Assembly (NCBI GenBank): GCA_020160935.1
Contig: JAIUPL010000001.1
Coordinates: 124,001 to 188,000 of the forward strand
Direction: 5' to 3'
Length of the DNA: 64,000 bases
Origin: Bacteroidota bacterium
GTDB lineage: Bacteria; Bacteroidota; Bacteroidia; Chitinophagales; Saprospiraceae
Part shown: piece by piece, positions 8,564-18,569 of the stretch
Position numbering within the stretch: the stretch's first letter is position 1
Layout of the letters: each line of letters opens with the position of its first letter
Translations under genes and position numbers: made by a program
The notes under the pieces: generated by a model
What the model was told of the DNA's origin: nothing
Database searches by the model: none
The model's input: only the letters and a program-made list of their open reading frames with translations

Positions 8564-11344
8564 TCAATGGATGACCAACACCTTCGCGCCATGCGATGCC
8601 CCGGATGTCACCTGAACGGTATAAACACCCGCTTGCAACACGGGCAGGTGGAAGCGCGTTTGCCCGGGCAGCAGCGTTTCTCTGTGCAACATTCGGCCGT
8701 TTACATCATAAATGATCGCCTGCCCGTCGTTTTTTAGCCCCCTGGGCAAATCCAGCACAACCGATTGTCCATTCGACCCCGGATTGGGGAGCAAGGAGAA
8801 TTCGAGTGGCGTTGTTGCCGGCTGGCTTACCCCTACGGGCAAACTGGCCACCCGAAATACAGCAGGCGGCGTAATCACCGGCACATTGTAGTCGAAATAA
8901 ATACCTGCCAGGTTGACAATAGTGTCGCCGGGCGCCAGGCCGCTGCGCGGTTTTACCTGAAACGCCACAAATCCATGGCTTCCCGGTTCGTTGCTGACGC
9001 TATCTGGCAAATCGATCGGATCAAAACGGAACTCCAGCACCCGCTCGTTGTACACCCGCCAGGTAAACGGGTGGCTGGCGCCCTGCACCTGCAAGGTACT
9101 CAAGTCGAGTTGGGCAGGCAGGGTGTCGCGTATCACTACAAATGACGCCGGGTAATTGCCCGTGTTTTGGAAGCGGATGACGTATTGAAGGGCGCTGGTA
9201 TCCAGTTGTTCCTGCAGCAGCAGATCGGGCGCCACCTGCTTGTCGTTGGGGTCGAAGGAATTGACAACGCTGCTGGTGTACCGCGAAAAGTTGTTTTCAA
9301 AATTGGCGTCATCTTCCGGTCCTACGCTTGAAGAAAACACGACAGGTGTGTTAATAGGGGTATTTTCCGGGGTTCGAAACCGCAGCGTGAACCACATACT
9401 TCGTCCTTCCCCCAGCGAATCGATGATCCAGGAAAAATGATTCTCGACTTCCACAGTCGGCATCGGGTCGCCCCATACGAATTCGAGGGGTAGCGGTGTA
9501 GTTTGTGTCACAATCAGTAAATCGACTTTTGCCGAATCCACCGGCAAAGTGCCAATATTGGTAACGTATACCTGCACATCGGTTGTAAATCCGGGGCGGA
9601 AGCGCGTTGTGCTGACCGTCACAATGCACAGATCGCGATAAAGCGGGTACACGGCTGCAAAATTCATGGGCGTTTCCATCGAATCGGGAAGCGCGAAGGC
9701 AGGCGTGGCCGTCCAGAGAGGCTTTTGGGCGATTCTCAACGTATCGCCCACTATATTTGAATAAATCCGGTATTGCCCTGCGTCGTCAGTCGTGGCGAAG
9801 GCGCCTGCTTCGGGTACGCTGATGAGCACATTGGGCAGGCCCGGCTCGCTGTTGTCCTGCGTACCATTTTCATTGACATCGTGAAAAACCGTACCGGAGA
9901 AATTCCAGTTCTGGGTCATATTCAGCAGGAAAATATCAATAAATCCGGCTGATACGAGGTTGTTTACAGGGGCCAGGGGGTTAAAATCCACCGTGCCGGC
10001 AAAACTTCCCAGCATAAACATATTGCCATGCGGGTCGAGGTGGAGCGATACGGCGCCGTCCGTGCCGGTGCTGCCCATGCGCCGCGCCCATATCATGTTG
10101 CCGGCGCTGTCTAATTTCATTAAAAAAGCATCTTCCGAGCCGCCTGCTGATGCCATGTTGAACACGCCCGTACCAGGGTTGAAGTCGGCTGTTTGAGAAA
10201 AAATGCCACACACATACACGGCGCCATCACGGTCAAAAGCAATTGATTTAGCCTCCTCGGTTTGGTTGCCGCTTCCGGTGATGTGCCGCGCCCACACGAG
10301 ATTGCCGTCCAGGTCGAGGTTCAGAATAAACGGATCATAACCGTTGGCGGTGAGGCTTGCTGTGCCGGGGCCGGGGTCGAAGTCGGCTGTTTCGGAAAAG
10401 GTGCCGCTGATGTACAGGTTGTCTGTGCCGTCGGTTTTTATTTCGCTTCCAAACTGAAAATGCGAGCCGGTCACTTGTTTGGCCCACACGTATTGGCCCG
10501 ATGCATCCATTTTCTGGATAAACATATTGGCATACACTCCGCCGGAAACGTCGAGGTTGGCTGTACCGAGGCCGGGGTCCATATCGGCGATGTGCCGGAA
10601 CACCCCCATGGTGTACACAAACCCCTGTGCATCCACCGTCAGGTCATCTACACTTTCCGTATTTGCGCCGCCTATGCTGCGCGCCCATTCCAGGTCGCCT
10701 CTCCAGTCCATTTTGGTGATAAAAACATCGGATTCCCCCGCAGACGTGAGTCCCAGCACATTGGAGCCGGGGTCGAAATCGCCAGTTCCTGTGTATGTCC
10801 CACAAGTGTAAATATTTCCACGCGGATCGATGGTGAGGCCGGACAGAGCATGCGAATTAGGCCCACCCAGTTGTTTTACCCAGTTGAAATGCCCTTCCGG
10901 GTCGAGTTTCAGGATAAAGGCATCGTAACTACCCGCCGCGGTCAGGATGTTTTCTTCCGGCCCGGGGTCGAAATCGACCGTTCCGGAAAACACGCCCGCC
11001 ATTACCACATATCCCCTGGTATCAACTCGGATTACCCTCGCTACTTCGGCATCCGGGCCGCTGATCTGCCGGGCCCAAAGCAGTCGGCCCTCAGGGTTTA
11101 ATTTCACGACAAACATATCAGACATACCGGCGGAAGTGACATTCAGTACGCCGGGGCCGGGGTCGAGGTCGGCCGTCAGGTTAAAAGTTCCAGTGATGTA
11201 AATATTGCCAAATTCGTCGAGGGTGGTCGATTCCGGGGTTTCGAGGCTGGCGCCGCCCAAACGCAGGGCCCAGCCGAAATCCTGGCTGAAAGAGGGCGTC
11301 AATGTGTAAATTACAATGGCAAAAGGGAGCAGAAAACGTCGCAT
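8564..11344 (-). CDS. SBBP-repeat surface protein with T9SS sorting domain
   Basis: A 926-aa exported protein. After a signal peptide (about 1-20), residues 20-480 hold roughly eight ~55-aa beta-propeller (SBBP-type) repeats with the recurring core GNIYITGTF, DLDPGPG, F(V/I)VKLNPEG, W-A-(R/K). A carbohydrate-binding/SdrD-B-like domain follows (FSGTVFHDVNENGTQDNSEPG). Next is a conserved module common in Bacteroidota adhesins (SFDPNDKQVAP to GDTIVNLAGIYFDYN), and the last ~75 aa are a type A T9SS sorting domain (FSLLPNPGSNG to AGVYTVQV). Adhesion or matrix binding is likely but unproven. It stands alone, divergent from comM. Confidence 0.85.
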   Translation of the reverse strand: MRRFLLPFAIVIYTLTPSFSQDFGWALRLGGASLETPESTTLDEFGNIYITGTFNLTADLDPGPGVLNVTSAGMSDMFVVKLNPEGRLLWARQISGPDAEVARVIRVDTRGYVVMAGVFSGTVDFDPGPEENILTAAGSYDAFILKLDPEGHFNWVKQLGGPNSHALSGLTIDPRGNIYTCGTYTGTGDFDPGSNVLGLTSAGESDVFITKMDWRGDLEWARSIGGANTESVDDLTVDAQGFVYTMGVFRHIADMDPGLGTANLDVSGGVYANMFIQKMDASGQYVWAKQVTGSHFQFGSEIKTDGTDNLYISGTFSETADFDPGPGTASLTANGYDPFILNLDLDGNLVWARHITGSGNQTEEAKSIAFDRDGAVYVCGIFSQTADFNPGTGVFNMASAGGSEDAFLMKLDSAGNMIWARRMGSTGTDGAVSLHLDPHGNMFMLGSFAGTVDFNPLAPVNNLVSAGFIDIFLLNMTQNWNFSGTVFHDVNENGTQDNSEPGLPNVLISVPEAGAFATTDDAGQYRIYSNIVGDTLRIAQKPLWTATPAFALPDSMETPMNFAAVYPLYRDLCIVTVSTTRFRPGFTTDVQVYVTNIGTLPVDSAKVDLLIVTQTTPLPLEFVWGDPMPTVEVENHFSWIIDSLGEGRSMWFTLRFRTPENTPINTPVVFSSSVGPEDDANFENNFSRYTSSVVNSFDPNDKQVAPDLLLQEQLDTSALQYVIRFQNTGNYPASFVVIRDTLPAQLDLSTLQVQGASHPFTWRVYNERVLEFRFDPIDLPDSVSNEPGSHGFVAFQVKPRSGLAPGDTIVNLAGIYFDYNVPVITPPAVFRVASLPVGVSQPATTPLEFSLLPNPGSNGQSVVLDLPRGLKNDGQAIIYDVNGRMLHRETLLPGQTRFHLPVLQAGVYTVQVTSGASHGAKVLVIH

Positions 11345-11529
11345 GTAGTTTGATTTGAGAAGTATTTAAATGATTAATGCAGGTAAATCTTGTATTATTC
11401 TCCGCAGGAAAGATACCCTGAAAACCGGTTGCTTTTCTAAGAAATTCCTCGCCTCTCTGCTTTCTTTGAAATTTTCATGTTTATCTTTAACCCGCATAAT
11501 CCGTTTTTCCACACATCATACGCTTCTTT

Positions 11530-13089
11530 ATGTTAGTCAAAACTTATGCTGGCTCCGTGCATGGAGTCGACGCACGCACCATCACCATTGAAACAAATAC
11601 CGGCGGCTCGCTGGGCAACACCGACAAACCGGGCATCTACATTGTCGGGCTCCCCGACAGCGCCGTTCGCGAAAGCCTGCCGCGCATTGAAGCGGCCGTC
11701 AAAAACTCCGGCTACCGCCTCCCGCGCCTCAAAACGATCATCAACCTCGCTCCTGCCGATATCCGCAAGGAAGGTTCGGCATTCGACCTGCCCATTGCGC
11801 TGGGTATGCTGGCCGGCTCGGGGGTGATCGCTCCCGATGGCCTCGACGAATTTTTTATCATGGGCGAACTCTCGCTCGACGGTTCGTTGCGGCCTATCAA
11901 AGGTGCATTGCCCATTTCCATCCTGGCCCGTCGCGAAAAATTCAAGGGTTTTATCCTTCCCAAAGCCAATGCACGCGAGGCGGCTATTGTGAGCGATGTG
12001 CTGATTTACGGCATAGACAACCTGCGTGAAGCGCTGGATGTGCTATCGGGCGATTCACAAATTCAGCCCATGGTCGTGAACACCCGCGAAGAATTTGCCA
12101 ATGCTTCGGGCATTTACGACGTTGATTTTTCAGATGTAAAAGGCCAGGAAAATATCAAACGCGCCCTCGAACTGGCGGCTGCGGGTGGGCACAACGTCAT
12201 CCTGATCGGTCCGCCCGGCGCTGGCAAAACCATGCTGGCGCGGCGCTTGCCGACCATTTTGCCGCCGCTTACGCTGTACGAAGCACTCGAAACGACCAAA
12301 ATTCACTCCGTTTCCGGCGTTTTGCCCGATCACACCTCACTCATCACCACGCGCCCCTTTCGGTCGCCGCACCATACCATCAGCGATGTGGCGCTGGTAG
12401 GCGGCGGCTCCGATCCCATGCCCGGCGAAATCAGCCTGGCACACAACGGCGTGCTGTTTCTCGACGAACTGCCCGAATTCAAGCGGCAGGTGCTGGAAGT
12501 GATGCGCCAGCCCATGGAAGAACGCAAGGTGACGATCAGCCGGGCAAAGGTGAGCGTCGACTATCCCGCCAGTTTTATGCTGGTGGCTTCGATGAATCCC
12601 TGCCCCTGCGGCTACTACAACCACCCAGAAAAAGAATGCGTATGTGGCCCGGGCGTAGTGAAACGCTACGTGTCCAAAATCTCCGGCCCGCTGCTCGACC
12701 GCATCGATCTGCACGTGGAAGTTACGCCCGTGAGTTATGCCGAACTGACCACCACCGAGCGCCCCAAACTTGGTAGCCAAGACATTCGCGAACGCGTGCT
12801 GCGCGCCCGCGAGGTGCAGGCCGAGCGCTTTCAGGGCCTGCGAGATGTGTATTCGAATGCGCAAATGCCGAGTAAAATGGTGCATGAGGTGTGCCAACTG
12901 GATGCTACGGGCCTGAATCTTTTAAAAACAGCCATGGAACGCCTGCAACTCAGCGCCCGGGCGTATGATCGGATTTTGAAGGTGGCACGCACAGCGGCGG
13001 ATTTGGCAGGGAGCAAGGATATTCGGATCGAGGATTTGGCGGAGGCGATACATTATCGGAGTTTGGATAGGGAGGGGTGGGCGGGCTAA
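11530..13089 (+). CDS. comM: YifB/ComM-family AAA+ ATPase
   Basis: ComM is a hexameric helicase that promotes branch migration when foreign DNA is integrated during natural transformation; the family was formerly annotated as Mg-chelatase-like. The 519-aa protein has the N-terminal Lon-protease-like fold (VKTYAGSVHGVDA to GSAFDLPIALGMLA), Walker A GPPGAGKT at 227-234, Walker B LFLDELPEF, the MNPCPCGYYNHPEKECVC cysteine cluster and a C-terminal AAA lid. Length and order match the family. TAA is followed directly by the TTCGGTG repeat palindrome. No other competence genes are in the window. Confidence 0.92.
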   Translation: MLVKTYAGSVHGVDARTITIETNTGGSLGNTDKPGIYIVGLPDSAVRESLPRIEAAVKNSGYRLPRLKTIINLAPADIRKEGSAFDLPIALGMLAGSGVIAPDGLDEFFIMGELSLDGSLRPIKGALPISILARREKFKGFILPKANAREAAIVSDVLIYGIDNLREALDVLSGDSQIQPMVVNTREEFANASGIYDVDFSDVKGQENIKRALELAAAGGHNVILIGPPGAGKTMLARRLPTILPPLTLYEALETTKIHSVSGVLPDHTSLITTRPFRSPHHTISDVALVGGGSDPMPGEISLAHNGVLFLDELPEFKRQVLEVMRQPMEERKVTISRAKVSVDYPASFMLVASMNPCPCGYYNHPEKECVCGPGVVKRYVSKISGPLLDRIDLHVEVTPVSYAELTTTERPKLGSQDIRERVLRAREVQAERFQGLRDVYSNAQMPSKMVHEVCQLDATGLNLLKTAMERLQLSARAYDRILKVARTAADLAGSKDIRIEDLAEAIHYRSLDREGWAG

Positions 13090-13171
13090 CACTTCGATAT
13101 TCGGTGTTCGGTGTTCGGAGTTCGATATTTTTAAATTTCGAACACCGAACACCGAATATCGAACACCGAAA
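13087..13171. repeat. TTCGGTG heptamer palindrome after comM
   Basis: From the comM stop codon the sequence runs through ATTCGGTGTTCGGTGTTCGG, then a short AT loop, then the complementary CGAACACCGAACACCGAATA. The repeated word is GTTCGGT (7 bp). It is followed by AATAAAGTATAAACGATTGAATG, a string that recurs after related half-elements at 16351 and, in part, at 35130. Confidence 0.8.
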
Positions 13172-13202
13172 TAAAGTATAAACGATTGAATGTAATAAGT
13201 TT

Positions 13203-13574
13203 ATGAACAATAAGCCAAGTTCCCGATATGACCTTGAGGACAGGTTGATTCAATTTGCGGTGCGTATCATCGATGTAGCAGAAGCCTTGCCTCCAACCGT
13301 CGCAAGCAAAAACCTGGGTGGCCAAATCGTGCGTTCCGGAACGTCACCTGCCTTAAACTATGCGGAGGCTCAATCTGCTGAGTCCAAAGCGGATTTTGTA
13401 CACAAAATGAAAATTTGTTTAAAGGAGTTGAGGGAAACATTGGTGTGCCTGAATATCATTTTGCTAAAAGAGTACTTCAAGGAAAACAAACTGGCGGATC
13501 TTGTAAGGGAAAACAATGCGTTGATTTCGATTTTTGTTAAAAGTATCCAGACAGCGAAGGATAATGGGAAATGA
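13203..13574 (+). CDS. Four-helix-bundle protein (23S rRNA intervening-sequence type)
   Basis: A 123-aa protein of the S23/four-helix-bundle family first known from insertions in 23S rRNA genes and now found widely as stand-alone genes in Bacteroidota. Recognisable motifs are LIQFAVRIIDVAEALP, IVRSGTSPALNYAEAQSAES and FVHKMKICLKELRET, with alternating amphipathic helices throughout. The biochemical role is unknown; members form homopentamers in crystals. Here it follows comM across a palindrome and is followed by 375 bp without a gene. Confidence 0.85.
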   Translation: MNNKPSSRYDLEDRLIQFAVRIIDVAEALPPTVASKNLGGQIVRSGTSPALNYAEAQSAESKADFVHKMKICLKELRETLVCLNIILLKEYFKENKLADLVRENNALISIFVKSIQTAKDNGK

Positions 13575-13949
13575 AGGGAGGCAAGATGCGTGGACGGATG
13601 GTTCGACGGGAATAAATTGGCGCAGCGCTTTGTGTTGAAAAAAACACTACGGGCGGTGTGAATGAAATTAGGCACATTGGGGATGTGATCAGATGTTATG
13701 TTTGTAGCAGATTTCCCGGCCGGCTTCGACAATGCGCCTGGTTAGATGGCCTGCTGCGGCGAAAAACGATGCAATAATTTCTATATTTGTTGCGAGTACC
13801 AACCTCAGCAACAAGCCGAGAGACAAATATTGACCGTTGAAGCATATCCGGAATTACTTACTGCGATTCAATTAAAACATCGGCAGGGTATGCTTAACTG
13901 TAAATGACTTTTATTAACAAAAAATAAAATAACAAAACACTTATCTATC
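13575..13949. other. Gene-free stretch with possible promoters
   Basis: No ORF or palindrome stands out. Two exact TAnnTTTG strings occur, TATGTTTG at 13697-13704 and TATATTTG at 13782-13789. The second could start the SprB-repeat gene with a leader of about 155 nt. The context of the first (TATGTTTGTAGCAG) recurs at 16285 as TATGTTTGCAGCAG, ahead of another exported protein gene. Confidence 0.4.
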
Positions 13950-16153
13950 ATGTCTGCTCGAATAACAGTATTGTTTTTTATTTTAATTACTGCTTGCGCT
14001 ATCACAAAAGCCCAAGAGTGTTTTGCAAGCATTCCCTCTGGTACACAATCAGTTTGCCACGGTTCGGAATTTGAGATTCCCGTTACATTAGGAGGCACGG
14101 CTCCATTTACGTTTACTTATTCTATCAACGGATCGCCACAACCTCCCGTCTTTACTTACGACTCGCTCTTTACACTTATGTCATATCCGCCTTCTTCAAA
14201 TAACGTCATTTTATTAACAGGTATGCAAGATGCTACAGGATGTCAGGGCAATGTATCGGGTACAATGAATATAAAGAGAGTATCCATTTTTGTACAAACA
14301 TTTATTACACCGGTCTCATGTAGCGGGACAGGAATAGGCACAGCCACTGTATCGGTAAACAACGGAGGCACTCCGCCCTATTCATATCTTTGGTCAACGG
14401 GCTCTTCTTCCACACAAATCAATGTTCCGATCGGAATTTATGTAGTAACTGTCACGGACTCACATGGGTGTACGCAGGAGACAATTGCCGATGTCGTACA
14501 AAGTGAGCCACTATCGGTCACTGGTATAGTGACGAATCCAACCTGTAACCACAATGATGGTAGCATTGATATTTCCATTGCTGGTGGATCGGAACCATAT
14601 GAAACTTCATGGCATTTTGGACCCAATACAGAAGATTTAATCAATATTGGAAGCGGTAACTACATGTTGTTTGTTACGGATGCCCATGGCTGCACCGGAA
14701 CGTACTCGACCACTGTATCTACATTTGATGTAACCATACAATCAAGTGTCGCTCACTGCCAAACCAGTTTAGATGTATCGGTCAACGGTTCTATTGCCCC
14801 CTACACTTATTTGTGGTCGAATGGCCAGACAACAGAGGATATTTCAGGTTTGAACAATGGCTGGTATACGGTGACCGTAACAGACGCAGCTGGTTGCACC
14901 GTAAATCAATCCTTTTTAGCGTATTTAACAATTCCCAGTGCTACAATCGGTGTCAGCACCAACCCATGCACAGGAGGTTTGACCGCTTGAGTTGTGATGC
15001 AGTGTTAGGACAAGCACATTGTACCGAAGCACATATTTATCCAGACGACAACTGCTTTCCTGTCAGCCCTCTTTGGTCAGGTGCCAGTCTGCATCTTGCC
15101 AGCGAGTACCTACCGGATTCTTTAAGGTTTACGATAAAAAATACGGGCACAGGAAACATGCCTGCTGTGTCAGATTACCGGATTTTGAAAGATGCCGAAT
15201 TGTTGACAAAAGAACCATTCCAACTGGCTTCCGGCGATTCCGTTGTTGTAGCGGTGCCTGCTGATGGCAGCACCTGGCGAGTAGAAATTGATCAAGTACC
15301 CTACCATCCCGGCTTGTCAGCACCGTCACTTTCGGTTGAAGGCTGTAGCAATGTGAATTTGTTTTCTACCGGCTTTGTTACACAATTGCCCAATGATGAT
15401 GCAGATGCATGGATTGATATTGACTGTATGCCGAATGATGATTGGTATGAACTAAACGATAAAAAAGGGCTGCCCACAGGTTATGGCCAGGAACACTATA
15501 TACAGCCAGGAGTGGAACTGGAATACTGTATTCGTTTCCAGAATGGCGGAGCGGACACTATATCCAGGATACGCATTACCGACACCCTTTCTACATGGCT
15601 TGATGCGACTACCTTCCGGCCTGGTACGAGTAGCCACCCTTATCAGTTCGATCTGACAGGCTCGGGCACTGTGGACTTTTTATTTGAAAATATTGAATTG
15701 CCCGACAGCAATGTAAATCATAGCGGCTCCAGCGGGTTTGTAAAATTCAGTATTTATCCAAAGGCTGATGCGCCCCTGAAAACGTTGATTAAAAATACAG
15801 CATATATCGATTTTGAAAACAACAATGTGGCGGTCACCAATGCCACCTGGCATCGCCTCGGCGAAAACTTTGTGACTGTCGGTTTATGGCAACCGCGGCG
15901 CCCGGAATACAAAATTATAATTTCACCCAACCCTTTTAATAAAACAGCCTTATTGGAAATAAAAGGATTGGTATCCAATCAACCTGTTCATTTACAGGTA
16001 ATTGACTTGCAAGGAAAGGTTGTATATAATGAAATAGTTTATGGATCTGTCATAACCTTAAGGAAAACAAACTTGAAAGCAGGTGTGTACTTCTTCAATC
16101 TGAATCAACATGGGATCGCTGTCGGCAGCGGAAAACTGGTAGTAGAGAATTAG
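13950..16153 (+). pseudogene. Frameshifted SprB-repeat T9SS surface protein
   Basis: Two overlapping frames make one broken gene. The first frame (13950-14990, 346 aa) has a signal peptide and four or more SprB-type repeats (PYSYLWSTGSSSTQI, VTVTDSHGCTQE, PYTYLWSNGQTTEDI). It ends at TGA just after NPCTGGLTA, in the middle of what should be another repeat. The downstream frame, real from about 14985 to 16153, continues with DRLSCDAVLGQAHCTEAHIY, the ELEYCIRFQNGGADTI module and a type A T9SS sorting domain (ISPNPFN to AGVYFFNLNQ). The combined length is not a multiple of three. SprB-like proteins are mobile adhesins of gliding bacteria. A deletion of repeats, a point frameshift or an assembly error would all fit. 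Confidence 0.8.
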
Positions 16154-16318
16154 GGGGTAATATCTTACGTGTACAAGTCCACCGCCACCGCGGTGCCTCC
16201 GGCCCGCATCCAAATTATAGCGCCATGTTCCTACGCTGTAAAAAAGTATTTATCGGCATTAATACGCCAGGAATTATCGTGCTGTATGTTTGCAGCAGGT
16301 CGGAGATGACCCATTTCA

Positions 16319-16366
16319 GGGGGGGGCGGCTAACACCGAACTCCAAAATAAAGTATAAATGATTGA
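16319..16366. repeat. Half-element related to the comM palindrome
   Basis: A run of eight G (16319-16326) leads into CGGCTAACACCGAACTCC and then AAAATAAAGTATAAATGATTGAATG. This matches the right side of the element after comM (GGCTAAC, ACACCGAA, AATAAAGTATAAACGATTGAATG) but lacks the complementary left arm. Confidence 0.6.
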
Positions 16367-16429
16367 ATGAAAAAAGGTTCGCCCTATCAGCAGCAGCATC
16401 TCCTCCACTCCATCCAGCACATATCACAC

Positions 16430-17164
16430 ATGACAAAAACCCTTCTTCCCGCCATCGTTTTCTGCCTGGCCCTCACAAGCATCGCTCACGGCCAAAACAA
16501 GCCGTATTTCCCGCAAATGACCAAGGTACTGGTCGATACCTCTTTCCATGCCCTATTCGGTTATGAAAAAGGTGTGCAAGTGATCAACCGTTCCTGCCGG
16601 ACGCTCGACCCAAAAGACCCGTTCTACTGCGACAGCGAAGCCGTGGTAACCGGCGTACTCGTAGCCAAATACAAGGCTCCGGGCATCAAGGACAGCCTGA
16701 GCATCCTTTTCGACGGGGGCATGAGCGACGACCCAGAGTTTTCCATCCTCGGAAAAGGGCAAAAACTGATCGGACACGTTTCCTGCGTGGAAATGTACAT
16801 CAATGCATCCGGCGTGATCTACACAGCAGGGCATGCCAATAATATGTTCAACCGCCGGCGAAAGTTTCAAATCCAGAAAGACACCCTCGTAGAAGTAAAA
16901 CAGCCCTATTACTACGTAGGCTTGAAAGGGCAGATACTGAAAGACATTACCTTGTACAGAGACAAAACCGGGCCGGATGTCGTGGCGCAGTTGCCCAAAG
17001 GCTACGAGATAGAGGTGCTGCTGTCCGAAGCCCCTACCAAAGACTATGAAATAGACAATCTATTTCTGGTACGTACCGATTTCGGGCTGGTAGGCTGGCT
17101 GCGGCTGAGCAATGAGGATACGTTTGGCGGCGTGTTGAAGGAGTTGTATTTTAGAGGGGATTGA
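16430..17164 (+). CDS. Exported protein of unknown function with SH3-like C-terminus
   Basis: The chosen ATG at 16430 starts a 244-aa protein with a clear signal peptide (KTLLPAIVFCLALTSIAHGQ). The frame is open 21 codons upstream, but that part (QQQHLLHSIQHISH) lacks signal-peptide character. The mature part has no recognised enzyme motif. Residues about 180-240 (ITLYRDKTGPDVVAQLPKG to FGLVGWLRLSNED) look like a bacterial SH3 fold, including the GW(L/I) turn, suggesting a periplasmic or surface binding role. A TATGTTTG box lies at 16285-16292. I do not recognise the family. Confidence 0.65.
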   Translation: MTKTLLPAIVFCLALTSIAHGQNKPYFPQMTKVLVDTSFHALFGYEKGVQVINRSCRTLDPKDPFYCDSEAVVTGVLVAKYKAPGIKDSLSILFDGGMSDDPEFSILGKGQKLIGHVSCVEMYINASGVIYTAGHANNMFNRRRKFQIQKDTLVEVKQPYYYVGLKGQILKDITLYRDKTGPDVVAQLPKGYEIEVLLSEAPTKDYEIDNLFLVRTDFGLVGWLRLSNEDTFGGVLKELYFRGD

Positions 17165-17195
17165 TCGGGTGCTGAATGAGCAGATCGACTTTTGG

Positions 17196-17203
17196 TAGAT
17201 TTG
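17196..17203 (+). promoter_or_regulatory. -7 box of the small lipoprotein gene
   Basis: TAGATTTG is an exact TAnnTTTG match 33 nt before the ATG at 17237. Confidence 0.45.
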
Positions 17204-17236
17204 CGATATAAAAATACGTCCATAAAACGATAAAAA

Positions 17237-17692
17237 ATGAAAAACACCTGCCAGGGTATTGCCTTGTTTCTGATCGTTCAAACTATTTTGTTTGCTTGTA
17301 ACAAAGAAAGCAAGCCGCCCGTTGATCCGGTCAATATCTGGAAATGTCACCATGAAATAACCTGGGATTCTCCGTCAACAAGAACAGCCTTGATTGGAGT
17401 ATGGAAATGGGAATATATCAATTGCCTCGATACGGGACATGACAATGATGACGAATACCGGGGCCTTTCGATCGAGTTTAAAGCCGATAGTACCCTGAAT
17501 GTAATACAAAATGGACAGGTAACTCAAACCTCCAACTGGAAAGTAGTTACAGGAGACGCAGACCTGTTTGCAATAAAAGCGACCCCATCTGTAACGCAAC
17601 TTTATGGGCGAATTTTATTCTGCGACAACAAGGTGGAATTTAACCATAGTTATATTGACGGTTGTGACAACTATTTTACAAAGGCAGAATAA
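17237..17692 (+). CDS. Small lipocalin-like lipoprotein
   Basis: A 151-aa protein with an N-terminal hydrophobic stretch ending in the lipobox LFAC, so it should be lipid-anchored at the cysteine near residue 21. The mature region has the GVWKWEYINC, LSIEFKADSTLNV, SNWKV and VTQLYGRILFCDNKVEF strands seen in small Bacteroidota lipocalin-like lipoproteins. Function is unknown. It is monocistronic, ending against a bidirectional hairpin terminator at 17734-17801. Confidence 0.65.
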   Translation: MKNTCQGIALFLIVQTILFACNKESKPPVDPVNIWKCHHEITWDSPSTRTALIGVWKWEYINCLDTGHDNDDEYRGLSIEFKADSTLNVIQNGQVTQTSNWKVVTGDADLFAIKATPSVTQLYGRILFCDNKVEFNHSYIDGCDNYFTKAE

Positions 17693-17733
17693 GGTGCTGC
17701 ACCATTCCTCCCAATGACATTTCCTGTCTCTAG

Positions 17734-17801
17734 TATATGTTGAGTTGTTGCTGCGCCCCGGCATTTCTCCACATCGGGGCGCAGCAATAACCTAACATAT
17801 G
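17734..17801. terminator. Bidirectional hairpin between convergent genes
   Basis: GTTGCTGCGCCCCG pairs with CGGGGCGCAGCAAT across a 14-nt loop, with weaker extension through TATGTTGAG and CCTAACATA. It separates the lipoprotein gene from the convergent barrel gene. There is no strong U-tract on either strand. Confidence 0.6.
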
Positions 17802-18365
17802 CTAAAACTTCCGCGCTACCCCCAATAACACGGAATTGCTAAAATTTGCATCAAAAACACCCACAATATCGCCTTCACTCGGAAAGTTGGCTCCGAGAGA
17901 AACACCTGGTATGGTTTCGATCTGGATCGCCCACAGGTCGTTGAAATGGTGTTGCAAGCCCAGCACATATCCAATCCTGGCGTTAAGTCCTATAACACTG
18001 GCATCTGCCAGTTGCTGGTACTGATACGTTGCTTTCAGGGAAACTTCCGGCCCTCTGTAAAACTCCAGTTTCTGATCCAGCGACTTGCGTTTTTCCCGCC
18101 CGATGGCGCCCGCAATCGAGAGACCTACGGAGGTGTTGTCTTCCTGAAATGCCGAAAACAATCCACCCGACACAAATCGGATGCGGCGGTACACATTGTC
18201 GTGCAATTGTTTTTTGTAGAATCCGCCAAAGGTGTTGAAACCATTAAAATCGATGCCGGAAAACTGAAGCCCGACCTCGCGTTTGGGTGCATCCTGTGCG
18301 TGTAACTTTGAAAAAAGGAAAATGGACAGAACAGCCAGAGTAAGGTGTAATTGGTAATTTTTCAT
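17802..18365 (-). CDS. Outer-membrane barrel-like protein, unknown function
   Basis: A 187-aa protein with a signal peptide (LTLAVLSIFLFSKLHAQ) followed by alternating hydrophobic/polar strands and aromatic residues. It ends in VLLGVARKF, with the C-terminal phenylalanine typical of outer-membrane beta-barrels. Strand-like segments include VGLQFSGIDFNGF, EVSLKATYQY and IGLNARIGYVLGL. Eight strands would fit the length. No specific family is recognised. Confidence 0.55.
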   Translation of the reverse strand: MKNYQLHLTLAVLSIFLFSKLHAQDAPKREVGLQFSGIDFNGFNTFGGFYKKQLHDNVYRRIRFVSGGLFSAFQEDNTSVGLSIAGAIGREKRKSLDQKLEFYRGPEVSLKATYQYQQLADASVIGLNARIGYVLGLQHHFNDLWAIQIETIPGVSLGANFPSEGDIVGVFDANFSNSVLLGVARKF

Positions 18366-18515
18366 ACGAATATTGGTTTAAATTCAACAGGGGAACGTGT
18401 TGCAAGGCTGCTGTCGCTGCCAGAAGTAGAGGGCCTTAAGATAATTTTAAGAGATACACCAGGGGTGATAATCTTGTAACCTTTGTTTTCTGATTCCCGA
18501 TATGAATGAAAAACA

Positions 18516-18553
18516 AACATGAGTCATCCCAAAAATTCGGGATGACTCATGTT
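18516..18553 (-). terminator. Intrinsic terminator of the 130-aa exported protein gene
   Basis: Read on the minus strand, AACATGAGTCATCCC and GGGATGACTCATGTT form a perfect 15-bp stem with an 8-nt loop, followed by TGTTTTTC. It lies 17 nt downstream of the stop codon at 18570. Confidence 0.85.
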
Positions 18554-18569
18554 ACCAAATCAATCCATT

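Noticed and set aside
13203-13574. Intervening sequence within a 23S rRNA gene
   Set aside because: The four-helix-bundle protein is of that family, but no rRNA sequence flanks it.
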